64,000 bases of DNA. It comes from Akanthomyces muscarius (Eukaryota > Ascomycota > Sordariomycetes > Hypocreales > Cordycipitaceae). A model generated the notes under the pieces. The model was given only the letters and a program-made list of their open reading frames with translations. It had not been told where the DNA came from and did not search any database. The stretch covers positions 1,736,001 to 1,800,000 of the forward strand of contig NC_079244.1 in assembly GCF_028009165.1 (NCBI RefSeq), read 5' to 3'. Positions 23,028 through 34,413 of this stretch are shown here, in pieces (within the stretch, counting starts at the first letter, position 1; every line of letters begins with the position of its first letter). Position numbers and translations under genes: made by a program.

Positions 23028-26000
23028 TCAGCTGGCCTCATTGTGAAGCGTCAGCTCGTTCCCCTCCGCGGCTCCAATCGAGCTCCTCTCGCCATTGACA
23101 AGTGAAGTCCATTCACTCGCCGTGTCCGAGTAGTCGCTGTACATGTCCGACTCAGTATACCGGTCACTGCCCGATACAATCGTCGTGCCGCCGCTGGTTC
23201 TTCGCATCGTATCCGCGTCGCTGTGCCCGTCTTCTGTCTCGTCTTCATCCTCTTCTCGCGCCGAGTCCAGCAGTGATGACAGCTCCGTGCCAGCAAAACT
23301 GTTGCGTCCTTGCAAGGCCAGTTCTCGGGAGACAGCTCTACTGCCAACCTCGGAAACCTCCTCGAGAGTCTCGTCGACGCGTACATTCTCCTTGTCTTCG
23401 ATGCCAAAGCCCTTGCCCAGACCACCACCCCAGCTTCTCTTCCTGTGGGTGGACCCGCCAGCAGGCGTCCGCACACTCTGGCTTCTCTTGATAGACGAAG
23501 AGGAATTGCTGGGTGTCATCTGGCTGAGCGATGCAATACGTCGCCCAGCTCCGTTTGGTGTCGAGGGGGCAAGGCTGCGTCGTGTGGACAGCGCCATGTT
23601 GACGGCAGCTGGTCGCGGTGACGGCTTAGCCTCGCCCTCGACAGCTGCTGGCTTCCTGACCCTCTTCCTGTCCATATTGTCGCGGCCACTAGAAGCGCTC
23701 TTGTTCATAAGAAGCACTCGAGAGTGGTCCATGACACCTTCGACGATACGGCGCTCCAGACGCTCTGCTCTGGCTTCCATTTCGGCCAGCTCTTCCTTGC
23801 GGAGACGCAGAGCGGTTTCAAGAGATGAGACATCTCCAGTGAGGCGCGTGCGCTGACGGATCAAGCTCTCCTGTTCAGTACGCAAGCCGAGAACGCTCTG
23901 CTTCATTCTGTCCTCCTCTTGCTGCAGGCTGGCAACTGAGGCAGTAAGGTGCTCCTGCTCGGCGAGTTTTCGTTCGAGGGCAAGACAAGTATCCTGGAGA
24001 GTCTTTTCGCGGTCTTCGTGATCGTCCGCGATACGTTGTGTCTGGTTCGCGAGGTACTCGGATAGTTGGGCCGCATTGTCATTCACAGTTTTGTGAACCT
24101 TTTCCAGAGTCTCGAGCTGCGCAAAGGCGGCAACAGTGGATGCGTGGTGGTCGGTCAGTCTATCCAGCTTCTCATGGAGAGCAGAATCATCAAACTTTTG
24201 CTCAGCCAGGCGGTCGAGCTTCTCACGAATCTCGGAGTCGTCGTATTTCTGGTCGGCGAGCACGCTGAGCTTTTCCTTCACCTCGGAATCGTCATACTTC
24301 TCAGGAGGAGGAGGAAGCATAGCCTGGTCAAAAGGCTTCACTTCCACGATCTTTTCTTGAATATCGCTGACAGACGATTTCGAGTGCTCGTAGTGCTCAC
24401 CAACCAGGAGAAGGATGTCCTTCACAGCCTCGAGAATCTGAGGTTGGTACTCCTTCAGTTCACCTTGCAGGCCCTCGACAGCAGATACAGCGGCTTGTAC
24501 CTGGTCGCGAGTCTGCTGGTGCTCATCTTTATCGCCCGCTTCCATTTCACCAGACTTGGAAGCAAGCTCATCGACCTTCTCAAAGACAGTCTTCGAAGCT
24601 TCTTCCACCTTTTCCAACGATTCCGTGACTGCAGAGCCGAGTGTGTCTACCAAAAGCTTCAGCTCTTCGGAAACTGTCTTGGTCGACACGATCGCTGCTT
24701 CAATTTCGACATTTCGCTCCTCCCCAGCCTTCGTTTTCTCCTCAAGCTGAGCCTGGTAGTCGTCGTACTTGGCAATGAGCTCGCCAATCTTTTCGTCAAC
24801 CTTGGAGGCAATACCATCGGCGGTTTCTTGGAGCTTCTCGTCGGATTCCAGTCTAGCGCCAGCGACGACTTCTTTGGAAATCTCAAACTCGGACTTCATC
24901 GTATCGAACATTTCCTTAAGATCATCGCCGACATTTTCGTTCTTGTCAATCTTCTCGCCAATTGTCTCGAGAACCTTGCCAAGAGCCTCAACGCCAGTGG
25001 CGCCGTCGTCGAGCTTGGTCTGAATAGCCTCTTGAAACTCCTCCAAAAAGGTTTTGACATCGGATACTCTCTCGCCAACTCCAACGATCTCAGCCTGACG
25101 TTCCTCCAAGGCCTTTGTAGAGGTTTCAGCGTATTCGTCGAGCTTCTCCTTGGCCTCCTTGATGAGAGCCTCCAGGCCGGACACGTCCTCTTTGTTTGAA
25201 ATGGCAGCAAAGTCCATATCTGAAAGGCCGTCAAGAGCAGACTTGATTTCGAGGACGCGGGCTTCGATAGCTTCAACGTCAGACTTTTTGACGCTTTCGT
25301 CGGTTTCAGCATCCTTGGGGGAAGTTTGCTTGAGGTCATCGATGCCAATGATGACTTGAGCTATAAGTTCCTCCAAGTTGGCCACGTCTTCCCTGCGAGA
25401 GATGCCTTCGAAATGGCCAGAAAATGCGCCAATAGTATCTTTATGCTCGTTCATCATCGCAGAGATGGCATCGATGTGCTCCTTTCGGACAGCTTGATCC
25501 CCCTCAATCAAGTCATCGAGACGATCCTTTGTGTTTCGGAGAATAGTCTCAATAGCAACCACGTCGTCCTTGGTGGCAGCATCGCCATTAGCAGCGGTCG
25601 ATTCCTCTTCGCCAACGGCTCTAGCAGAGGAGGCGCCCTCTTGGGCATGGATGTTGTCTACGCCCTCTTGTACGTTGCGGAGCATGTCTTCCAAGCGAGC
25701 AATGTCCTCCTTATGGACAGTCTCTGCGTCCGGCTCCATGGCTTCCACCTTGATGCGCAGCTGGGTAATCAGGACCTCGAGGTTCTTGATATCATCCTGC
25801 TTGGCCGTGTCGACAGGAATGATGGCTTTGGTGTGATCTTCCTCTTCTCGCGGGACGGCGGCAACTGCACGCTCACTGCTGCTGTCGCGCAGTGTCTCAA
25901 TATCGGATCGAACGGAGTCCAGGCCTGCCTTAAGAGCATCCAAAATCTCATCATTCGCGGTCAGATCCGCGGGCTTGTGGGTGACACGGTCGATACCTGC

Positions 26001-28771
26001 ACGCAAGTCATTTAGACCATCATTGATGGCATCCAAAATCTCGCTAGTGTCGGCACGTGGCCGGTGAATGTCTTGACGAAGGCCGTTGATGCCGTTTTGA
26101 AGGGCTTCCATAAGCTCTTTGTTGGATCCTGGGGGGGTGAGAGTAGCTGGAACCATCGACGTATTAACAATCTCACGAATGCCTTCCAGTTCGCTCTGGA
26201 GCTCACTTCGGGAGCTATCATTGGCCTCAGAGACAAGTCTACCGATGTCCTCCTTGAACTCCTCCATTGTTCGCGCAAGGGTGTCCATAAATTGTTGATT
26301 GTCTGATTCACCAGAGACGCGGTCAACATAACTTTCGATGGAAGCACGTAGGTTCTCGAGGCCATCTTTGGTCGCATCAAGAACTTGCTCAGTATCGCGT
26401 CCGTTGGCGGCAACGTTGTCCTTTGCCTCCTCTGAGACGGCTCTAAACTCCAGTTTCATGTACTCCATAATGTCTTGGAGGCGGCACATGATCTCGTCGT
26501 TACTCTCGCTGGACAGATTACCACCTCGGGGAACCTCGAACCCGCTAAGCCCTTCCTTGACAGCGTGGACAACATCCTGGTGCGTCATATCGCTGCCGTT
26601 GCCAATGGCAGCAGCAGCCACTGGGAACTCAAACTCCTCCAGACAGTCTCGCACAGCCTCGATTATCTCATCTCGGGATAAAGAAGCCGGGGTGTCCATT
26701 TGAGGAGGCACGAAGTGCTTGAGGCCTTCCACAACTGCCGTAAAGACTTCATCTCTTGTCGCAGTAGGAGGGCGCTCGTCCTGAGGCTGATAGTCCTGAA
26801 GACCTTCCTTCAGGCAAGCCATGATATCCTCGCGCTCCAGAGCAGACTTCTCGACATCGACCTCTGGCTTGTAAGCCTCCCAAGCATCGCGCACAGCTTC
26901 GATAACATCCTCGCGGCTGAGATCCGGCACATCGCCACGAGTCGCCTCGTTATCCCGAAGGGCAGCACGCATTGCATTGTAAATTTCTTGGTAGTCAACT
27001 ACTGTCTTCTGAGACGAAGAAGAAGATGCAGACTGTCGTCGGTGCTCGCGGAGGACGTTGTTGAGCTGCTCCTTCATTTGCAGCAGACCTTGGTCAATGA
27101 CACGTGATACCTCATCTTTCCTCTCGTGGTCAGGCTCTTCCTCTCCGCGTGGTGCGGAGTCCATGGTCTCCAGGCGTTTGGCAATTTCTCGTCCCATACC
27201 GAGAACCTCGCCGCGTAGCTCACGTACCAATGCCTTAACCTCAGCCGTAAGTCCACCGCCTTGCGCAACGCTGTCTTTGACGGAGCGAATGATATTGAGA
27301 AGATCGTCGTTCAACAACTCGGCACCTCGGGTACTCGGAGCGGATGAGCGACGGCTGTCGATGTTTTGTAAAAGATGCTCCACGCGCTGTGACATGGGAC
27401 CACGAGGAAGATCGAGTTCCAGACCACCAGAGCTTATGGGTCGAGTGTTATTTGCCGCAGATTGTACGAGCGCATTTTCGGTCTGATGACGGACATATTG
27501 AGCCAGCTCATCAACTTTGGTCGAGGTTGCCAGGCCGGAGAGCTTATGTGAGAGCTGCACAAGCAAGCCAACAAGAGAATCTTCGCCATCGGCTGTGCCA
27601 AGTCCACGGAGAATCCTTTCGAGGAGAATGACAGAGGCAGAAGCCTCGCCTCCGGTAAGTGAGGGGGTGCTAACCGATCCGCGATCGATGGAGTCGGCAA
27701 AGCTCTTCGGAGATGGTATTCTGGGCAGGTGAATTGATCGACTTGGAGGAGAGGTGGGGTGAGGTTTGTTGTCGAGCAGGAGGTTGTTGAGCGAGGTGAT
27801 GGAAAGGCGGCTGGTTTGGTCATCGACCCGACCAACCAAATCGCGTATGCTCTTGCGAATATCCTCGTCTCTGGTAGTGGTAGCTTCCTTGAGACTAAGA
27901 AGATCCGTGGCATTGTCTCTGCTTCGTCGAGTCAGAGCAGCCATCTCCTTTTGCAGGGAGCTAGCAATGTTTGTCAAGCTGAGAAGCTGGATTGACAAGC
28001 CATCCAGAGAGCTCTGGGGCTTTTCTGGTGCCGTAGCGCCATTTGTGACATTTGATAGAGGCTCGCCCTCTCTGAGAGAGGATTGAGAGGACATGCTTTG
28101 CAGAGCAAGCATAGTAGATGAAGGAGGTGGTGTGTTTTCACCCAGGATGCTCTGGGTCGCGTGGCGACGAGGAGCAGGTCGAACAATCGGCGTTAAGCTG
28201 GGGCCGGGGGCGGACGGTACCGAGGAAGCAACGGACTCGGTCGGTGTGCAAGGACGGCTCGAGCCCTGCTCAATCATCCAACTAAGATCGCGTACACTGC
28301 CGGGCTGCAGCGATTGCATGCGCCGATGGGTTCCGCCTTTGACAAGCGCTCTCTCCGGGGAGCCGTCTAGGCGTCGGCCGGAGCTGTGGGTGTTGGCGCT
28401 CTCGCGGGCTCGCTCGTTGAGAGCAGCATGGGCGTTCTGGATAGCGCTCGAGGTGCCGGTACGCGAAGTGAGTTTGGGGGATTGTGGGTTAAGTGGCAGA
28501 GGCGGCGGCGCACGCTCTGGGTCGGAGCTGTCCCACCTGCTTTCGTGTCAGTCTCTTGACAGGCAATGGCGATGCTGCGCTGTGTGAGATTGTGGTGTAG
28601 CTCTATAATAACAGAGTATACACACACATGTCCACACTTGACGGCACGCGGATCAAAATAGGGCACGTACATGGGAACAAGGGCCCGCGACCGCTGGTCA
28701 ACACTAGCAGAATGTTGGTGTCTCGCCTGCCTCTCTGCCTCGCGTGAGGCTTCAGAATCTGTATGGGGCAT
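23028..28771 (-). CDS. Large coiled-coil repeat protein, function unknown
   Basis: Two exons, 28771-28671 and 28536-23028, give 1,869 residues. The first exon encodes MPHTDSEASREAERQ and joins across a 134-nt intron to WDSSDPERAPPPLPLNP, a start shared by a conserved filamentous-fungal family that annotation pipelines often label 'chromosome segregation ATPase'. I see no P-loop, so ATPase function is not supported. Residues 1-300 are Ser/Pro-rich and probably disordered. Residues about 530-705 hold REDV-EAVRDGL-type repeats, 838-913 DEILDALKAGLDSVRSDI-type repeats, 947-1167 KEDIARLEDML-type repeats, and 1447-1497 three DDSEIREKLDRLA units. Long coiled coils follow, then a basic Ser-rich stretch and an acidic tail. 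Such architecture suits a cytoskeletal, septal or spindle-pole scaffold, but this is inference. Confidence 0.85.
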
Positions 28772-29385
28772 TATGGTGTTTGTTGGAATGCAGCGCGGAT
28801 GGCAAGAATGCGGACGGCGCCCGCATCCACAATTAGAAGCGATTGCCAATGACGTCGCAGGGGACGCGGCGGAGTAGAAAAAGAAGAGAAACAATTAGAG
28901 ATGGCAAAGTGTCGCGATGCTCGTAAATTCGATAAGCTGTAGCTATGAATCCAAGGCTTCGTTCAACGGTAGGGAGTTTAATCGTGACGGTCAGTGGTGC
29001 CGTGTTGAGCGGAGCAGATATTGGCCGTTTGTTTATGACCACGCCAGGTTGTTGTTGCTGGGCAACTGGAGCGATGCCAGTGGGCACCACTGTAGCGTGC
29101 ACCACCAAGGCGAAGCTGCATAGACCCTTGCAATCTATTAAAAGGTCTTACATGCCTCTGTTAATCATCATGAATGAAAACATATTTAGTAAAACGATTC
29201 AAACGCCCCTTTTTATTCTACAGAGCTGAGTGCTTCCAAATGCCACGCGTGTCTACATCGACCGCATGTCCAACAATATATCCGAGCTATATCCCGGCTG
29301 AAGATCGTGCTTTGATGCTTCTATATAGTCTCCCAAATAATAAAACACCTCGTGAGCTTTTATGTTGCAGAGCCGATTAAAAATA
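28772..29385. other. Intergenic region upstream of coiled-coil gene
   Basis: 614 bp holding the promoter of the minus-strand coiled-coil gene and the 3' end of GGC1. The half nearer GGC1 is AT-rich. No gene, repeat or RNA fold is seen. Confidence 0.5.
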
Positions 29386-30733
29386 TTACTTTCGGAACAT
29401 GACATCAAACGCGGGAATCAACGTCTGCGCCAACCAGAAGGAGAAGACCAGCTTGGGGCCAGTCATGAGGAGCTGTAGTGGATTGAATTAGCGCACGTTC
29501 TGGAGTTGTCCTTGCGGAGACCGCGTAGCCTTACCTTGGGCACAAGACCCTTGAAGAAACTGGAGAAGCCTTCGTTGCGGGCCATGTTGGACAGGATGCG
29601 GAAACCGCTCTCGGGGTTCTCAAAGTTGCGGTTCTGGATACGGGTCTTGATAACATCGAGAGGAGCAGAGACGACAAGGGAAGCAGAGGCACCGGCAATA
29701 GAAGCAATAAAGTTCTGGAACCAAGAGGCCTTGTTGTAGTCTTGCAAGTTGAAGAGGTACTCTTTGGCAAAGGCAGAGCCACCGAACAGCTAGATTTAGG
29801 CGTTAGCAGCGGACAGCTGGTTTGGATAGGGTAGATCGTACAGCAAAGGAACCAGGAGCGTTTCTGGCAGCAGTCCAGCCCCAGCCACGGTACAGCCCGA
29901 AGCCTTCGTCACCGATAATCTTCATGACACCACGGCCGCGGAAAGCCTCGGGGTTGGTCTGGCGCTTGATCTTAAGGACATCGAGGGGCAGGAGAACAAT
30001 TTCACCGATACCAATCAAACTGTAAGCCGTGCATTAGTTTTTGCCTGTCGAATCTGCAGATGCGCCCAATCATCTTACCTGCCAGCAGTGGAGTGCATGA
30101 CGGCCTTGCCAGTCTTCTTGCCAAAGGTGTTCTCGAAGTCTTTGCCATAATGCTGGCTGAGCCAGTCACGGGCCACGGGCTGACCGCCGTACTTGTATAC
30201 ACGCTGAAGGACCTTGTAGCCGGCGGCGTAGCCAAGACCGGGGAACAGAGAGAAGAACTTGCGGCCGGCAGATGCGGTGGCTGTGTCCTTGAAGATGACC
30301 TTGTTCAGTTCGCTGGCATTGGCAATCTGGATTGGGAAGCGGTTAGCTCGCCGAAGTACAGGAGAAGCGAGGGGGAGAAAAAGCCGCCGGTCCATGCCGG
30401 TGCTATGGAGCGCAGGCTTACCTTGGTCTGGTTGCTCATCAGTCGCTTCGCAATTGTGTCGACCTGATCCTAGAGTTAGTAACTGAGACTGGACAGTATC
30501 TGCATTCGATTCGGACAGACGCACGGGGTGGAAGACGGCCAGCTCGGCAATACCAGCAGAGCCTGTGATGGTCGGTTCAGTCAGTCAATGCCGTGTGCGA
30601 TTGCGGAATAAATCGGTCGGGCCGTTGCTTTGCGGGCACGCGCAACGCCCGCCGGGCACAGGTATTTCGTACCGGAACCGAGCACTCGGGCGAGGTTGGA
30701 CTCCTTTTCGTTTGCGCCAGCTGCAGGAGACAT
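29386..30733 (-). CDS. GGC1: Mitochondrial GTP/GDP carrier
   Basis: An inner-membrane carrier of the SLC25 family that imports GTP and exports GDP; yeast Ggc1/Yhm1 loss disturbs mitochondrial iron and DNA maintenance. Seven exons on the minus strand: 30733-30673, 30562-30525, 30463-30422, 30326-30079, 30019-29842, 29789-29535, 29472-29386, giving 302 residues. The three carrier signatures are present in order: HPVDTIAKR, LPLDVLKIKRQ and APLDVIKTRIQ. GWGWTAARNAPGSFALFGG and QNRNFENPESG are Ggc1-specific blocks that separate it from other carriers. Exons 2 and 3 are only 38 and 42 nt. The exon-3 acceptor GATCAG was chosen over CTCTAG six bases upstream, because it gives HPVDT without two extra residues. 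This is the most intron-dense gene here together with alpha-tubulin and V-ATPase B. Confidence 0.95.
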
Positions 30734-31791
30734 TTTGGAATGAGCAATTCGGATCTGCCTGTGGTTCGGTTGTGGGAAGATGTCGCAAGTGCTCCTGATT
30801 TTTGGAGAGGAGGAAAAAAAGATGGGGGCCAGCCGGCAGGGGAAAGCTGGTGCGGGACGGTCAGCCAAACCAGCAGGTCAAGCAAAGTACCTTGGGTGCA
30901 GCGGCGGTGTGCCGGTTGGCCGGCTGCAGTACCTAGGTACCTAGCTCTGACAGCGAGAGTGCGCCACTGATAAACGAACAGTGACTGTCTCGATAAATAG
31001 CTCTGCCGATTTCGGGGTCAATTAATCTGTATGCGACGACCATTTGACGGTAGGGCATCTGAAAGTGCCCAGCATTTTCTTTCTTAGCGCCTTGTTAGCA
31101 CCAATTCGGCTCTTCCTTCTGCATCTGTGGTGCTGTTAGTGGCTGGGCCCCGAAAAACCCGCCTCATCAGTGGTTCCACCCGCTAATTTTTGACATTTTA
31201 GTGCTGCAAATCTCTGATACTGATGTTGGCCTACCCTCGACCCTCGACCCTCGCAAGGAGAGCAATCGATTTCCGATGGACGCGCTCTGCCAGAATCTCG
31301 TCGTTTCGTCTAAAAGTCGCTACATAGCATGGACCTGTCTCTGTCTCCCTTTCTCTCTTGTTCTCACGCGCTCCATTGTCTCCAGCCCCCGCTGTCCTAG
31401 TCCAAGCTCCTCTGCGGGGTTCGCCAATTGAAATATGTAACAAGCACGACTTTGCCTTGTGCTGGGCCAAGTTCATCACATCGCATGCCAAAGGGTCGCT
31501 CTACCTGACTATGACATCCAATGGGCGCAAGGAATCTTCTGATGGCTCATTCGCCCTCGGAATGAAATCCTTGCGTGAGAAAGAATTCAGTGCCGTCTTC
31601 CCGTAATCCAGTCGCTCTCTTGGGGACAGTGATGCTTGATTGCAAGCGCTCACGTTCGACAGCCACCTGAGACAGGAGCCGTAGAAAAAAACGCTGTGCT
31701 TCTAACGTGGCTTTCATAAAGGAGCAAGTCTTTGAATCATGATGCTTGAATTTTGCTATATTTATACAGCCGGATATCGTTCCCTTCTCGT
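30734..31791. other. Intergenic region between GGC1 and RPC82
   Basis: 1,058 bp containing the GGC1 promoter and the RPC82 3' UTR. A palindromic GTACCTAGGTACCTAG lies at 30929-30944, about 200 bp upstream of the GGC1 start. CCCTCGACCCTCGACCCTCG occurs at about 31234-31253. No gene is seen. Confidence 0.5.
30929..30944. repeat. Palindromic GTACCTAGGTACCTAG element
   Basis: Contains the perfect 12-bp palindrome GTACCTAGGTAC and a following CTAG, about 200 bp upstream of the GGC1 start codon. It could be a protein-binding site or part of the genome-wide TAGGTA sequence family. Confidence 0.6.
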
Positions 31792-33850
31792 TTAGTAGTC
31801 CCTAAAAACAGCGACCATCTCGTCTAGCCGCATCACCTGGCCAAGAAGTTTTTCCTGAACCTCTAGGTGGTTGTTGTACTTGTTGTAATGCTCTGCCGTC
31901 ATCACTTCCTCTTCCTTGCCCTGCACATCCTTTCGCTCTACAAAAGAGAGAATGTTCCTCTCCTTGTGCCGCTCGACCTGCAGCGTCTGTAGACACCTCA
32001 CCATGGCCTTGTAAATATCATCAAGGGCCTGCGATTCCGTTCTTTCCCTGTCAAAGAACCAGAAGAAAAGCGTTCGATTCGCCATTCGGCTGTTATCCTT
32101 CGGGACTTCTTGCACGTCAACAAGACCGCCCATTTGCATGGCAATCATCTTGAGCTGGACATCCGACTTCTTCATTAGAGCAGCGGATGGGAGCATCTTC
32201 TCATCAAGTTTGCCTTTTTCTCGGAGAATCCGAGTAAGCCGCAGCCCATGTCGCCCAAATGACTGTTCAATATACGCATCCAGTTCCGTTTCCTTTAGCC
32301 GGTTAAGAACCTTGGAGAAGTCAACCGTCCACTGTCCACGACCCTGAGCACCACAGTGCCGCACAAATCGATGCTTGCTCTCTGCTAGCAGAAACAAATG
32401 CTGGCGCAGCTGGTCAATTCGGTTACTTTTCGATGACCCGTCATCTTCAAACTTTACTTTTGGCTTGCCGTTTCCATTTGTATGAGGCACGCCATTCTCA
32501 TGATTCTCGTCCGATTCTAATCCATTGTCCATATCAATGTCCAAGCTTCTCGCGACAGTTGACGGCCTCCGCGCAGGCATTTCGCTGTCAGAAACGTCCG
32601 AGTCACTGTCGGAGTCTTGAGCTTCTGGTCTGATCTTCTCCGCACTCTGGAAGTCGATCTTGTCCTTCGGAGCTTTGCCGATGCCGCTTTGAACGTTGAC
32701 CGACTCATCCAAGTGATGATAAATTTCCATGGTTGTGACGGTCAGTTTCTGGCCAGGCATCTCTTCCTCAAGCAGCGGGTCCGGCCGGCATTTTGAGACG
32801 TCGACAGACAACAGGTCAAGCAGCGTTCGGTACACTGTCCCAGTGACCTCACCCAGCATATCTGCTGCAAAGGTTGCCAGGCGGTGATTGCGCAATTCAA
32901 CCAGGCATTTTTCGTGATTGATCCTGACCACAATGTTGGGGTTTAGCGGGGATCCGTCCAAGTCGTCATCTAGCTGGCGGCCTTTGCCATTTTGCAGCTT
33001 GCGTCTTTTGCCGGAAGTGCCTCTAGTAATGTCCAGCTGGCGTTTTAAACTTTTGCCCTGCTCTTTGAATGTGCGGTATTTCGACATAATCTGTCCTGTC
33101 TGTTCCGATGTAATCTTGCTCGTCTTCTCGCCAGGTCCCGTTCTCGTCATTTCTTGTTCAATTTCACGATGGACTTCGCGAGGGTTGCGAAAGCTGTCCG
33201 CACGCATCGTCTCAATTATTTCAGCTTGTATCAGTCTCCCTAGAACCGCATTGAGATGTGATTCCGAATCAATCAGCCCAGACGACGTATCTGTTGAACC
33301 ATTGGCGTGGCCATTTGTCTTAGGCGCTCGGCCTTTGAAGGCCTGACTTAGGTCTGCAATGCGGGCGAATCCAAGCTGCAGGAGTGTTTGGACCAAGTCG
33401 CGCTCTGCGGTACCATATTGGCTTTCTATGGCCTCTAGGATCTTGCCAAATCGGACGAGACTATAGCAAGCGTCGGGATTGGCTTCGTAGTTCGTACCCT
33501 TACTGTCGGATTCGGTATGGTGATAAAGAAGATTTTGTTGGATCAAGACGCTCAATCCATTTCGGAGGAATCTTGAAGGGAGGGACGTGTGCTGTGCGAG
33601 TTGCGCAATAGTAGATCGACCTTTGGTGAGGAGTGTGGCGAGGATTCGCTGTACCAAAAACTTGTTAGCAACGCGTCCGACCCCGCCGTTGCAGCAGCGA
33701 GGAGAGGGCAAAAGAAGCGTACCGATGGAAGCTCGCCATACAGATCGTTCACAAGGAGAGCACAGAGCTCAGCTGCATGCTTTGTCTAAAAGCTGGTTAG
33801 CTTCGATTCGTCGGCAGCATGCGCAGTCGACGTAGACTAACAACAAGCAT
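31792..33850 (-). CDS. RPC82: RNA polymerase III subunit Rpc82 (RPC3)
   Basis: A subunit of the RPC82-RPC34-RPC31 subcomplex of RNA polymerase III, needed for promoter opening at tRNA and 5S genes. Three exons on the minus strand, 33850-33842, 33785-33723 and 33648-31792, give 642 residues. Exon 1 encodes only MLV; exon 2 continues with TKHAAELCALLVNDLYGELPS, and exon 3 starts RILATLLTKGRSTIAQLAQ, the first winged-helix domain. Further winged-helix domains follow, with a disordered acidic insert (DSDSDSDVSDSEM) near the middle and a C-terminal coiled-coil hairpin ending LDEMVAVFRDY. Starting from the first ATG of the long exon-3 frame would add non-homologous sequence and lose the conserved N-terminus, so the 9-nt first coding exon is preferred. 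Confidence 0.92.
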
Positions 33851-34413
33851 TGCGATCGCTCCTAGAGATCCTCTCACTATCTCTAGAGCTCAGCAATGGC
33901 TACCTTGAAGTCATTGAGGTATGTGTGCAACGAGACGCTGAAATGTCTGATAGAAGACTGGCAGCAAAAAAATAAAAATGCAAGTGGGCGCCGACAATTT
34001 CGAGGAGCTTGTCAAAAAATGTGACTCTCATGAATTTTTTTGCCAGTTTGCCTGCGCAAAAGAAGCCCACTACAACGAGGTGGGCTGGACGGGGCAGGAA
34101 GCGCTGGGCCTGGTATCTGATTGGTAACCAGTAGGCGGCCGGAACAGCCCAGGAGTACCTGGTGGTGACCTGAGAAATCTTAACGCTATTTACAGCGCTA
34201 CAGTAAGCTTTCGCCGAGCGAACCAGGCGCCCAGGCCAAGAGGCTCCCTGCTCAGGCTCTGGCTGCGGAATAATAGCCATCACGTGATTGGCCGGATCCC
34301 CGTGTCCGAAAATTAGACGGGAGCAGTTCGACGAGGCACTTCTTTTTGGTGCTCAATTGCTACTCGACGACGGCTCAAGGTTCGATCAATTGCCTACGCC
34401 ACGATACCCAAAG
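33851..34413. other. Bidirectional promoter region RPC82 / QCR2
   Basis: 563 bp separating divergent starts: RPC82 on the minus strand and QCR2 on the plus strand. No gene is seen. An in-frame upstream ATG for QCR2 at 34288 is discussed with that gene. Confidence 0.5.

Noticed and set aside
24066..25199. 377-codon plus frame inside the coiled-coil gene
   Set aside because: Leu/Val/Phe-rich shadow of heptad codons on the minus strand; the minus frame is continuous for 5.5 kb.
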